From: Bradyrhizobium arachidis
GTDB lineage: Bacteria > Pseudomonadota > Alphaproteobacteria > Rhizobiales > Xanthobacteraceae
Direction of reading: 5' to 3'
Assembly: GCF_015291705.1 (NCBI RefSeq)
Contig: NZ_CP030050.1
Coordinates: 4,340,001-4,404,000, forward strand
Length of the DNA stretch: 64,000 bases
Below, piece by piece: positions 1 through 7,117 of the stretch (position 1 is the first letter of the stretch; each line of letters starts with the position of its first letter). The notes beneath the pieces were generated by a model. That model had not been told where the DNA came from. It did not search any database and saw only the letters and a program-made list of their open reading frames with translations. Both the position numbers and the translations under genes were made by a program.

Positions 1-90
1 GGCGTCGAGGCCCTCGCCGAGCGAGGTGGCAAGCCCAATGCCGGTGATCCAGACTTCCGTCTGGCCGGGCTTCGAAGCAGTGTCAGTCAT
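1..90 (-). CDS. 3-ketoacyl-ACP synthase, N-terminal fragment (cut by window start)
   Basis: Only the first 30 codons are present; the gene runs off the left edge. The visible N-terminus contains VWITGIGLATSLGEG, the opening beta-strand and glycine-rich loop typical of FabF-type condensing enzymes. Its ATG overlaps the TGA of the upstream dehydratase gene in an ATGA arrangement, so translation is probably coupled. In rhizobia the order acpXL, fabZXL, fabF2XL, fabF1XL is the conserved operon that makes the very-long-chain fatty acid of lipid A, and this position fits fabF2XL. The catalytic Cys-His-His residues lie outside the window, so the assignment rests on the N-terminus and the context. 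Confidence 0.8.
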   Translation of the reverse strand, partial: MTDTASKPGQTEVWITGIGLATSLGEGLDA

Positions 91-557
91 GGCGATACGG
101 CCTGTTGCGGAAAGCCGACGCGTTCGGCGACCTTCGCCATGTAGCCGCGCATATCCGCATTGGGGAAGGGGATCAGCGTGAAGGTGAGCGCTGAGTTGGC
201 GCGCAGCTTGCCGCCGACCCGGATCTTGGCCTCGGTCATGGCATAGCCCGAGCCCTCATGGGTGAGGCTCGCCTCGATGCTCATGAGGTCGCCGGGGAAC
301 ACCGAGCCGCGGACCTTGGCTTCCTTCACCGCAGCCAGGATCGGCATGCGCTCGAACTTGAACACGCCGAGCTGAAGCCAGCCCGAGGCCTGCGCCATCG
401 ATTCGATCAGCAGCACGCCGGGCATCAGGGGATAGCCCGGGAAGTGCCCCTCGAAGATGGTGCTCTCCTTGGGGACCTGGGCCTCGACGACGATCTTCTT
501 CTCGTCGACCTTGAGGTCGACGATCCGATCGATCATGTGGAAGTATTCGAGTTGCAT
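87..557 (-). CDS. fabZ: 3-hydroxyacyl-ACP dehydratase, FabZ/FabA-type hot-dog protein (fabZXL position)
   Basis: A 156-residue single hot-dog-fold protein that should dehydrate 3-hydroxyacyl-ACP intermediates during elongation of the lipid A very-long-chain acyl chain. The active-site segment GHFPGYPLMPGVLLIESMAQ is clear, with His38 and Glu52 as the expected catalytic pair. I chose the start at 557 (MQLEYFHMIDR) because this is where family homology begins; the in-frame codons upstream are arginine-rich and run into the acpXL stop. It lies 10 bp downstream of acpXL and overlaps the following synthase by ATGA, so all three genes are one minus-strand operon. Confidence 0.9.
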   Translation of the reverse strand: MQLEYFHMIDRIVDLKVDEKKIVVEAQVPKESTIFEGHFPGYPLMPGVLLIESMAQASGWLQLGVFKFERMPILAAVKEAKVRGSVFPGDLMSIEASLTHEGSGYAMTEAKIRVGGKLRANSALTFTLIPFPNADMRGYMAKVAERVGFPQQAVSP

Positions 558-567
558 GACCGCGCGC

Positions 568-855
568 TTAGGCGCTCGCGCCCTTGGCCGCAACCAGTTC
601 GTCGATGCGGGCGCACAGATTCTTCAGCACGAAATACTGCTCGGTGGTCGCCTTGCCGTCGTTGACCTCCTGGGTCCACTTTTCCAGCGGCAGCTTGATG
701 CCGAACTGCTTGTCGATCGCAAACGCGATGTCGAGGAAATCGAGGCTGTCGATGCCGAGATCGTCGATGGCATGGCTATCCGGCGTGATCGTGTCGCGCG
801 GGATGTCGCAGGTTTCAGCGATGATCGTGGCGACCTGATCGAATGTGGAAGACAT
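568..855 (-). CDS. acpXL: Acyl carrier protein AcpXL for very-long-chain fatty acid of lipid A
   Basis: A 95-residue acyl carrier protein. The phosphopantetheine attachment motif [12 protein letters not shown] is present with Ser37 as the modified residue. The C-terminal stretch ([20 protein letters not shown], then a short helix) is the signature that separates the rhizobial AcpXL from housekeeping AcpP. AcpXL carries the C26-C28 hydroxy acyl chain used by LpxXL to acylate lipid A, which stabilises the outer membrane of rhizobia. The ATG at 855 is the first methionine of the conserved domain. It is the first gene of the operon seen here; the upstream 220 bp should hold its promoter, though I could not pick out a convincing -35/-10 pair. 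Confidence 0.93.
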   Translation of the reverse strand: MSSTFDQVATIIAETCDIPRDTITPDSHAIDDLGIDSLDFLDIAFAIDKQFGIKLPLEKWTQEVNDGKATTEQYFVLKNLCARIDELVAAKGASA

Positions 856-1075
856 CACTAAGCCTTTGATATATTGCGGATATTTGTCAGATTTCCAGAG
901 TGGCACGGTGGGCGGGCATCGCGCCCCAGATGACGCCCTCAAACCCCCCTCTGGCCGGGTCGAAAGCCCGTATATCGGAGCGCCGCCCTGAGTTCAATGG
1001 AGCCGGACAGGCCGCTCCGACAGGGCTGGGGATGCTTCCCGGAGCCTTTCGGCCGGGGCCGGCCGCGGCATGGGC

Positions 1076-1417
1076 CTAAATGTGCGGTGTCGTGATCTTG
1101 ACGCAGTCGCGGCGGCCCATCAGCACGCAATCCTGGGTCCGCCTGAGGTCGGCGATGCTCACCGCGAGCCAGATCCCGATCGCGGTCAGCGCGACGGTGA
1201 AGGCGAGGGCGGCGATGTTGGCGAGCATGCGGTGGCGGAAATCGTCCGGCTCGGTGCGGGGCTGCTCGTAGCGCGACAGGTCGAGCGGTTCTGGCGCAAC
1301 GCGGAGCGGCTGCACGGTACCGTTGCCCCGGTGGACCGTCGGGGAGGGCGAATTGCGCGGCCTGAACTGGAGCACCCTGTGCTCGTCATCAGAGCTTATG
1401 GGCCGCTGGGTCTTCAT
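1076..1417 (-). CDS. Small single-pass membrane protein of unknown function
   Basis: A 113-residue protein I cannot name. Residues 1-60 are polar and proline/arginine-rich, and residues about 65-88 form one hydrophobic segment (LANIAALAFTVALTAIGIWL). A short tail follows with Cys97 and Cys105 in a basic context. The topology fits a cytoplasmic N-terminus, one membrane helix and a short periplasmic tail whose two cysteines could pair. A GGAG sequence precedes the ATG at 1417 at a reasonable distance. Reading-frame integrity and codon use match real genes here. It is transcribed in the same direction as the acpXL operon, ending 220 bp upstream of acpXL. No function is inferred. Confidence 0.65.
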   Translation of the reverse strand: MKTQRPISSDDEHRVLQFRPRNSPSPTVHRGNGTVQPLRVAPEPLDLSRYEQPRTEPDDFRHRMLANIAALAFTVALTAIGIWLAVSIADLRRTQDCVLMGRRDCVKITTPHI

Positions 1418-1736
1418 GTGTGAGGATCAACTCCGAAGCAGCGATTTTTAGATAGCACACGTGGTCAAAGCGTTGCAGAAAATCTTCTCAACGCGCACGT
1501 GCATTGTGGGTTCGCACTGTTCGCCTCGGGGCGCTGCTGGCGAGCGCGGAGCCGGTTGTCATCTCTGAGTCAGGAAGACGCGCGTTGCGCTGCAGCAACG
1601 GCCACGGCGCTGTCGCCGTATACATCGGCTTGTGATCCCGCTGCCGGAACCGAATGCATTTTGCCGCTGTCGGGCCCGTGTCATAATCCGGGAACCGGGA
1701 CCACCGGTTGCGAAACAATGCGAAGGATCTTCGATC
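1418..1736. other. Divergent intergenic region, no gene seen
   Basis: About 320 bp between the minus-strand small membrane protein and the plus-strand ParB-like gene. It must hold both promoters. I see the AAGGA ribosome-binding site of the downstream gene near 1722 but no convincing operator, repeat, RNA gene or small coding sequence. Confidence 0.5.
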
Positions 1737-2366
1737 ATGACCACCACCAACGCGCGCGAGCCGAGAGTGCATCCGGTGCCGATCCTGTCGCTGCGGCCGA
1801 CGCAGATGACGGTCGGCATGCGAGAGGTCAAGGAGAAGCGCAAGCGCTGGCGCGAGCATGGCAGCAAGAAGCAGTCCGAGCTGCTCGGCACTCACATGAT
1901 CCCCGTCGTCTACGGGCCTGATCTGCGCTACTACGTGATCGACCATCATCATCTCGGCCGCGCGCTGCATGACGAGGGTGTGAAGGAGGTGCTTGTCACC
2001 GTCGTCGGTGATCTCCGGATGGTCGAGCGCGAGGCGTTCTGGGGCGTGATGGACAACAAGCGCTGGGTCTATCCCTACGACGCCAAAGGCGAGCGGCGCC
2101 CGTTCCGCGATCTGCCGAAATCGGTCGCCGATCTCAAGGACGATCCGTTCCGCAGCCTTGCCGGCGAGCTCCGCCGCATGGGCGGCTTCGCCAAGGACAC
2201 GACGCCGTTCTCGGAATTCCTGTGGGCCGACTTTCTGCGCCGGAAGCTGACGCGCAAGGCGGTGGACGCCAATTTCGACAAGGCACTGGAAAAGGCATTG
2301 TCATCGGCCAAGAGCAAGGACGCGATCTATCTGCCCGGCTGGTGCGGGCCGGCGGATGATGATTAG
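1737..2366 (+). CDS. ParB-like nuclease superfamily protein (ParBc_2 type)
   Basis: A 209-residue protein resembling the stand-alone ParB-like family (Pfam ParBc_2). The N-terminal part has VPILSLRPTQMTVGMREV, which corresponds to the start of a ParB/sulfiredoxin-like fold. A catalytic-looking YYVIDHHHLGRAL motif follows, with Asp69 and His70-72. The C-terminal half is charged and helical. It lacks the helix-turn-helix and dimer domains of true chromosome-partition ParB, and there is no parA or parS nearby, so a role in partitioning is unlikely. The biological role is unknown. The start at 1737 is preceded by AAGGA with good spacing; longer in-frame starts would read through non-conserved sequence. 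Confidence 0.75.
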   Translation: MTTTNAREPRVHPVPILSLRPTQMTVGMREVKEKRKRWREHGSKKQSELLGTHMIPVVYGPDLRYYVIDHHHLGRALHDEGVKEVLVTVVGDLRMVEREAFWGVMDNKRWVYPYDAKGERRPFRDLPKSVADLKDDPFRSLAGELRRMGGFAKDTTPFSEFLWADFLRRKLTRKAVDANFDKALEKALSSAKSKDAIYLPGWCGPADDD

Positions 2367-2381
2367 GCGCCAGCGCCCGCA

Positions 2382-2537
2382 TCAGTCGCGCTGAAAAATC
2401 TTGGCGCCGGGATAGGCGCGTCGGGCGTAAGTGACGACTAGCGCGCGGTCCTGGGTGTCCAGGAAGGGCGTTCGGATCTGGCTCGATCCGACGATGAGGT
2501 GCCACAGGCCGTTGAGCTTCCGGATGACGACTTTCAT
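2382..2537 (-). CDS. Hypothetical 51-residue protein
   Basis: A short protein beginning MKVVIRKLNGLWHLIVG and ending in a basic ARRAYPGAKIFQRD tail. The alternating pattern suggests a small beta-alpha fold, reminiscent of very short DUF2188-like proteins, though I cannot confirm that. A GAGGAA ribosome-binding site sits about 9 bases upstream of the ATG at 2537, which is why this start was chosen over the in-frame codon nine residues earlier. It is convergent with the ParB-like gene, with only 15 bp between the stops. Function unknown. Confidence 0.6.
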   Translation of the reverse strand: MKVVIRKLNGLWHLIVGSSQIRTPFLDTQDRALVVTYARRAYPGAKIFQRD

Positions 2538-2813
2538 CTGCGTAATTCCTCGATAACTCCGCATTCCAGCAAAAGCTGGCTGTTGCGGTCGCCCTGTCCT
2601 TCACGATCGCGATCGTGGGTGCGAAATTCCCGACCCGGTCCGCGCTCGCCGCAAGACAGCGGCAACACTTATTAGTTGGTTAGCGCACGCGGCCCGATAA
2701 GACGGCTCTGATCACAGCCGCTTGAGCGAAATCATTTTCCGCGCCCATGAAACCGTCCTGAAACAGAGCGGTCCCATCTCTGTGGGGTAGTCGAGCTCAC
2801 ACAGGAGGCGGAC

Positions 2814-2957
2814 ATGCGCCGTCTGGTTTTGGTAGTTGCCTTGCTCGCGGTTGCTTCAGCAGGAATCTCGGCATCGTTCGCCGCGGTCAACCACGCCAAG
2901 TCGTTGACGTTTGCCGAGCGCTTCGCGCCGGCGCTGGATCTGATGGCGAAGCAATAG
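2814..2957 (+). CDS. Small exported peptide, 47 residues
   Basis: A short reading frame with a strong AGGAGG ribosome-binding site 6 bases before the ATG. The first 23 residues (MRRLVLVVALLAVASAGISA and on) form a classical signal peptide with two arginines, a leucine/valine core and a small-residue cleavage region. The mature part would be only about 24 residues and contains AKSLTFAERFAPALDLMAKQ, an amphipathic stretch. There is no recognisable family. The strong Shine-Dalgarno sequence and signal peptide make it a credible gene despite the length. Destination would be the periplasm or outside. Confidence 0.6.
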   Translation: MRRLVLVVALLAVASAGISASFAAVNHAKSLTFAERFAPALDLMAKQ

Positions 2958-3105
2958 CGGCATACGCTTCGGGGCAGGCTTGATCTGCCGCAAATCCGCG
3001 TCGTGGCGGCCAGCTAGAGTCCGCCCCGCATGATCGACTACGGCGTGCTGCGCCCCGATGTCCAGGGCGCGGGGCTCCAGGTCATGCCGATCTGGAGGCA
3101 CGGCC

Positions 3106-3273
3106 ATGAGCTTGATCTTTCGCATCCTCTTTGTCGCGGCCGGCGCCATCACCGCGCTGTTCGTGGCGCGCGATGCGCTCAACTTCACCATCATCCAGAC
3201 TTTCGTCGCCATCCTGCTCGTGACCGCCATCCTGGGCGCCGGAACGCTCTGGAGCCTGCGGCGGAAGACGTGA
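3106..3273 (+). CDS. Small two-helix membrane protein, 55 residues
   Basis: Residues 1-18 (SLIFRILFVAAGAITALFVA) and 25-48 (FTIIQTFVAILLVTAILGAGTLW) form two hydrophobic helices joined by a short polar turn RDALN, followed by a basic LRRKT tail. This predicts an inner-membrane hairpin. A GGAGG ribosome-binding site lies just upstream of the ATG at 3106. It follows the small exported peptide by 148 bp on the same strand and ends just before a hairpin terminator shared with the convergent phosphatase gene. Function unknown. Confidence 0.6.
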   Translation: MSLIFRILFVAAGAITALFVARDALNFTIIQTFVAILLVTAILGAGTLWSLRRKT

Positions 3274-3288
3274 GCGGCACGGCGCCAA

Positions 3289-3325
3289 GAAAAATGCCGA
3301 TGAGCGCCGGTCGGCGCCCATCGGC
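3289..3325 (-). terminator. Intrinsic terminator for the phosphatase gene
   Basis: A long hairpin with outer arms GCCGATG/CATCGGC and inner arms GCGCC/GGCGC (3296-3325) is followed on the minus strand by ATTTTTCTT. It sits 27 bp past the phosphatase stop codon. It lies between convergent genes, so it may also slow plus-strand transcription. Confidence 0.75.
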
Positions 3326-3351
3326 TGGGCTCGAAGGTTATGCGACCTGCT

Positions 3352-5559
3352 TTAGCGTAGGATCTCACGCAGCACCTCGCCGTCGACCTGGTGCGGCCTG
3401 ACGCCGAGGATCTGCATGATGGTCGGCGCCACGTCGAGATTGCGCATGCGCCGGATCGTGGTCTTCCGGATGTCGGGACCTGCGGCGATGAAGGTCGCGC
3501 TCATCACCGGCAGCTCGGGATCATGGCCGTGCGCGCCGTAGAAGTTCGGCATCGACACCGTGGTCGTTGCCGCATTGAACGCGGGGTCGCCGAGGCGGGC
3601 GACGCCGGGGCTCTGGATGCCGTCGAAATTGTAGCCCGGCGCCATCAGCGCGAACACATCGCCGAAATCCTGGCCGATGGTCTTGCTGGTGCACAGCCCG
3701 GTCCCGGCGTTGCATTGCAGCGGCCGGGTCTCAACCACGTTGAACAGACGTCCGCTGTCGAGCGAGTAGTTGAACTTCGGATTGGGATCGACCGCGTTCT
3801 TCACCGCATCGGTGATCTGCGCAACCAGCGCCTTGTAGGTCGCAAGATCGACGGTGCCGCCCTGTTCGCGGTTCTGGAGGTTGACGTAGATGTTGACCGC
3901 CGGACCCGAGGTGCGGATCGCCAGCTTGGTGGTGTCGATGCCGGCGTTCTTCAGGATGTTGGTCATGCTGACCGAGGTGTGGAACGGGGCGAAGCCGTGG
4001 TCGGAGACCACGATGACGTTGCTGTCGGGGCCCGCTGCATCGGCGATCTTCTTCACCGCCTTGTCGGCAACCTGATAGGCGAAGCGGATATAGGAGGCGT
4101 AGCGCTTGACCTTGGCCGGATCCTGGCCTGCGCCGATCGAGTTCGGGTCCTTCGGGTTGGTACCCTGGCGCGGATCGGTGAGCAGGAACTGATGCTCGGA
4201 GCCGTCGGGCTGCTCGATATAGACCATGACGAGGTCGGCGTCGGGATGATTCTGGATCGCGCGCTCGCCGATCTCGGCCTGGTAGCGCACGAAGGTCTTG
4301 ACCATGTCCTCGAACATCGCCTCGATCTCGACGTCGGGGAAGTTGGTGAAGCCGGGGCTAAGCCGCTCCGGAATGCGGAAATCGGCCTGCGGGCGCCAGA
4401 AGCCGATGTTGTTGTTGATGTCGTCGACATCCGCCAGCACCGGCGTGTTGCGCGGGATGAAGTTGGCGCCATAGCGGGCGAAGCGCACCACGGAGAGATC
4501 GGCCGACAGCTGCGAGACGTAATAGGCGGCACCGACCTTGGCGCCGCTGCCCTCGAAGAAGAACGGCGCGTTCTCGTCGCCGAACTTGGCATAGGCAGGC
4601 CCCGTCGAGGGGGCGTGGAACGGTCCTCGCTTGATGCCCTGCGTGCTGTCGAAGAACACCAGGGTGTCGTAGTTCACCTTGTTGTCGTTGGTGGTGTCGA
4701 TCGCCGCGACGCGGATCGAATATTTGACGTCGAACGTCGCCGCGTTGCTGGAGCAGGTCGAGGTCTGCGCCGAGGAGCACGAGAACGACTCGATCGGGTT
4801 GGTCGTCACCAGCACCGGGCTGAAGGAGAAATGGCCGGCCGCCTGGAGGCCTGCGACGACGCCCGCATCGGGTGCGAAGTCGGATTGGGTCAACGAGAAG
4901 CCCTGGGCGGAGAGGCCGCCGAACGCGCCGAACGGCACGGTGTAGTTGACGACGCGGGTCGGCTGCGCCGCTTGCACCACGGTGCCGTTGATGGAGATGT
5001 CGGCGCCGTCGCCGCCGGGCCAGGTCGCGGTGGCGACTTTCTTACCCTGCTGGCGGAGCTGCACCCACAGCGGTTCGGCCGTCGGGTGCGGCGAAGGCCC
5101 GAGCGGGCTCTCCTGATAGCCGCCGATCGGGGCTGCGAAGCCGCTGATGCTCGAGGTGATCGGCGCGACGGCGGCCTGGAACGTGTTCGAGGGGATGTCG
5201 TTGTGAACCGCGTTCGAGCCGGTGGCAATCTCGATATGCGACACCGCCGTGAGCGACGGCGAGGCCGTCACGTTCTGCAGCGCGACCGCGCCATGGCGGC
5301 TCAGCCGCGCCAGGCCGCCGTCCCGCGGCAACACGCCTTCCTCGATGAATTGCTGGATGAAATTCGGCTTGGCGCCGTCGAGCGAGATCAGCACGACCTG
5401 CTTCGACTTGTGGCCGTGATGGCCGCCACCGTGATCGCGATTGCGGAAGTTGTCGAAGTCGCGGTCGTCGTCACCCGCACGCACAGGCGTCGCAACACCG
5501 GCCAGCGATGTGGCGAGCGACATCGCGGCAATCATGGAAAGGAGAATCTTCTTGTTCAT
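3352..5559 (-). CDS. Secreted alkaline-phosphatase-superfamily enzyme (nucleotide pyrophosphatase/phosphodiesterase type)
   Basis: A 735-residue protein with a signal peptide (MNKKILLSMIAAMSLATSLA, cleavage near VRA-GD) and then a His/Asp-rich stretch. The core is a type I phosphodiesterase/nucleotide pyrophosphatase domain. VVLISLDGAKP gives the first metal-binding Asp. NVTASPSLTAVSHIEIATG contains the probable nucleophile Thr. VVSDHGFAPFHTS and HGHDPELPV supply the later Asp/His ligands. It should hydrolyse phosphate mono- or diesters in the periplasm; the substrate is unknown. A 110-residue insertion around residues 230-380 is unlike minimal family members. The start at 5559 was chosen for the signal peptide. 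It is monocistronic, with its own terminator. Confidence 0.88.
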   Translation of the reverse strand: MNKKILLSMIAAMSLATSLAGVATPVRAGDDDRDFDNFRNRDHGGGHHGHKSKQVVLISLDGAKPNFIQQFIEEGVLPRDGGLARLSRHGAVALQNVTASPSLTAVSHIEIATGSNAVHNDIPSNTFQAAVAPITSSISGFAAPIGGYQESPLGPSPHPTAEPLWVQLRQQGKKVATATWPGGDGADISINGTVVQAAQPTRVVNYTVPFGAFGGLSAQGFSLTQSDFAPDAGVVAGLQAAGHFSFSPVLVTTNPIESFSCSSAQTSTCSSNAATFDVKYSIRVAAIDTTNDNKVNYDTLVFFDSTQGIKRGPFHAPSTGPAYAKFGDENAPFFFEGSGAKVGAAYYVSQLSADLSVVRFARYGANFIPRNTPVLADVDDINNNIGFWRPQADFRIPERLSPGFTNFPDVEIEAMFEDMVKTFVRYQAEIGERAIQNHPDADLVMVYIEQPDGSEHQFLLTDPRQGTNPKDPNSIGAGQDPAKVKRYASYIRFAYQVADKAVKKIADAAGPDSNVIVVSDHGFAPFHTSVSMTNILKNAGIDTTKLAIRTSGPAVNIYVNLQNREQGGTVDLATYKALVAQITDAVKNAVDPNPKFNYSLDSGRLFNVVETRPLQCNAGTGLCTSKTIGQDFGDVFALMAPGYNFDGIQSPGVARLGDPAFNAATTTVSMPNFYGAHGHDPELPVMSATFIAAGPDIRKTTIRRMRNLDVAPTIMQILGVRPHQVDGEVLREILR

Positions 5560-5881
5560 GTGATCGCCCCCAGGCTGGCTGCGCAATCTGCGCGGATGTT
5601 GTCTGCAACGGGGAGCGATTATCGAGTGTGGCCGACGACGCGCATGTGACACGTGTACGTCGAAGCGATTACGCCAACAGGATGTCGGCGCGCGATGGTT
5701 TGCGCATGATGCGGAAGATGAGGCAATCGCATTTCGAAAAGACGACGCGCGAACAACGGTCTAAAGCGCGATGATGGCGATTTCGAACATAATCGTGCTT
5801 GGACGCAAGCGATGAAATGGAACCCGGCACTCTCGCGAGCCGCATCTGCGTGCGCATCAGACTTATCGCGTCGCTTCCGTC
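5560..5881. other. Intergenic region with a partial repeat, no gene seen
   Basis: A gap of 322 bp between two minus-strand genes. At 5762-5774 it contains TAAAGCGCGATGA, identical to one arm of the palindromic element at 62937-62977, but the matching second arm is missing. It should also carry the phosphatase promoter. No coding sequence or RNA gene is supported. Confidence 0.45.
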
Positions 5882-6343
5882 CTATGTTTGAGTGTCATTG
5901 CCGCCGAGCAGGCGGTGCAGCCAGCGCTCGACGGGCCGGCCGACCGTGAGCAGCACGATCGCGATCACCAGCGCGACCAGGACGATCTTCCATTCGCCGG
6001 CGCCGCAGGCGATGCCGAGGCAGGCGGCGAGGAAGGCGCAGGCTGCGCTGGTCAATCCATGGACGCGGAAGCGATGGCCCTCGCGCACAATGACGCCGGC
6101 GCCGAGAAAGCCGATGCCGGTGAGGATGCCCTGGATCACGCGGCTGGCCGCGTCGGTGATCTTGCCGGGCTCGGCGAACTGCACGGCGAGCAGCACGACG
6201 GTTGCGGTGGAGAGCCCGACGATGCCGAGCGTTTTCAGCCCGATCGGCTTGTCGTGCAGGTCCCGGTCAAGCCCGATTGCGGCGCCGGCGAGCGTCGCAA
6301 CGCCAAGGCGCAGCAGGATCTCGGGCCAGTCCAGCTCGGTCAT
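5882..6343 (-). CDS. mgtC: MgtC/SapB family inner-membrane protein
   Basis: A 153-residue membrane protein with four hydrophobic helices. The family signature is visible: GLDRDLHDKPIGLKTLGIVG after the first helix, and GILTGIGFLGAGVIVREG with the conserved GIGFLGAG loop. MgtC proteins lie in the inner membrane; in pathogens they help survival at low magnesium and modulate the F1Fo ATPase. The short C-terminal tail lacks the ACT-like cytoplasmic domain of full-length Salmonella MgtC, so this is the short SapB-like form. It starts 10 bp after the stop of the AhpD-like gene on the same strand, which suggests co-transcription. Confidence 0.85.
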   Translation of the reverse strand: MTELDWPEILLRLGVATLAGAAIGLDRDLHDKPIGLKTLGIVGLSTATVVLLAVQFAEPGKITDAASRVIQGILTGIGFLGAGVIVREGHRFRVHGLTSAACAFLAACLGIACGAGEWKIVLVALVIAIVLLTVGRPVERWLHRLLGGNDTQT

Positions 6344-6353
6344 GTCTTGTCGG

Positions 6354-6935
6354 TCACGTCTTCGGCAGCCGTCCCATCAGGTAGAACTCCTCGTTCGGGC
6401 GCATGCCGGTGAAGTTGGCAAGGCGGTTCGAGAGCGCGAAGAAGGCGGAGATCGCGGCGATGTCCCAGATGTCGTCGTCGCTGAAGCCGTGGGGTTGAAG
6501 CGCCGCGAAATCGTCCTCGGAGACGCGCTGCGCGTCGGCGGACACCTTCATCGCGAAATCCAGCATCGCCTTCTGGCGGGGCGTGATGTCGGCCTTGCGG
6601 TAGTTCACCGCGACCTGGTCGGCAATCAAAGGGTTCTTGGCGCGGATGCGCAGGATCGCGCCATGCGCGATCACGCAATACTGGCACTGGTTGGCCGCGG
6701 AGGTCGCGACCACGATCATCTCGCGCTCGGCCTTGGTCAGCCCGCTGTCCTTCTCCATCAGCGCGTCGTGATAGGCGAAGAAGGCGCGGAACTCGTCCGG
6801 TCGGTAGGCCAGCGTCAGGAACACGTTCGGCACGAAGCCGCTCTTCTCCTGCACCGCGAGCAGGCGCGTGCGGATGTCCTCGGGCAGCGTGTCGAGGGCG
6901 GGAGCGGGGAAGCGTTGTGGTTTTGTCATTGGCAT
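6354..6935 (-). CDS. AhpD-like / carboxymuconolactone-decarboxylase-family peroxidase-related protein
   Basis: A 193-residue all-helical protein of the peroxidase-related branch of the AhpD superfamily. The redox centre ANQCQYCVIAHGAIL gives the Cys-X2-Cys and downstream His used in peroxidase and thiol chemistry in AhpD. A second family block, DIWDIAAISAFFALSNRLANF, is near the C-terminus. It probably acts in peroxide or organic hydroperoxide defence, but the physiological thiol partner is not adjacent. Two starts are possible, 6935 and 6929; a GGAAAA sequence favours 6935. The upstream region contains a palindromic repeat. It is probably transcribed with mgtC. Confidence 0.85.
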   Translation of the reverse strand: MPMTKPQRFPAPALDTLPEDIRTRLLAVQEKSGFVPNVFLTLAYRPDEFRAFFAYHDALMEKDSGLTKAEREMIVVATSAANQCQYCVIAHGAILRIRAKNPLIADQVAVNYRKADITPRQKAMLDFAMKVSADAQRVSEDDFAALQPHGFSDDDIWDIAAISAFFALSNRLANFTGMRPNEEFYLMGRLPKT

Positions 6936-7003
6936 GTTTTCCGGCTGGGGACCGGGAAACATAGTCGATGCGGGGGCGGTGCTCAACGTCGCCGGCACCG
7001 CTG

Positions 7004-7100
7004 CCGTAGGGTGGGCAAAGCGAAGCGTGCCCACCACTCTTGTCCGCGTGCGCTGACACGAGGTGGGCACGGCGCTGGCGCGCCTTTGCCCACCCTACGG
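7004..7100. repeat. Intergenic palindromic repeat (CCGTAGGGTGGGCAAAG family)
   Basis: Outer arms CCGTAGGGTGGGCAAAG and CTTTGCCCACCCTACGG are near-perfect inverted repeats, with internal GTGCCCACC/GGTGGGCAC arms. The same element occurs at 23041-23132. It lies between the HerA-like gene stop and the AhpD-like gene start, so its RNA would fold as a long hairpin. Confidence 0.8.
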
Positions 7101-7117
7101 GTGCGGTGATTTGTGGC

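Noticed and set aside
3391..5649. 752-codon open frame antisense to the phosphatase gene
   Set aside because: It is a long antisense shadow caused by high-GC codon bias. Its product is His/Arg/Asp-rich with no domain pattern, whereas the opposite strand encodes a clear signal peptide and phosphatase motifs.
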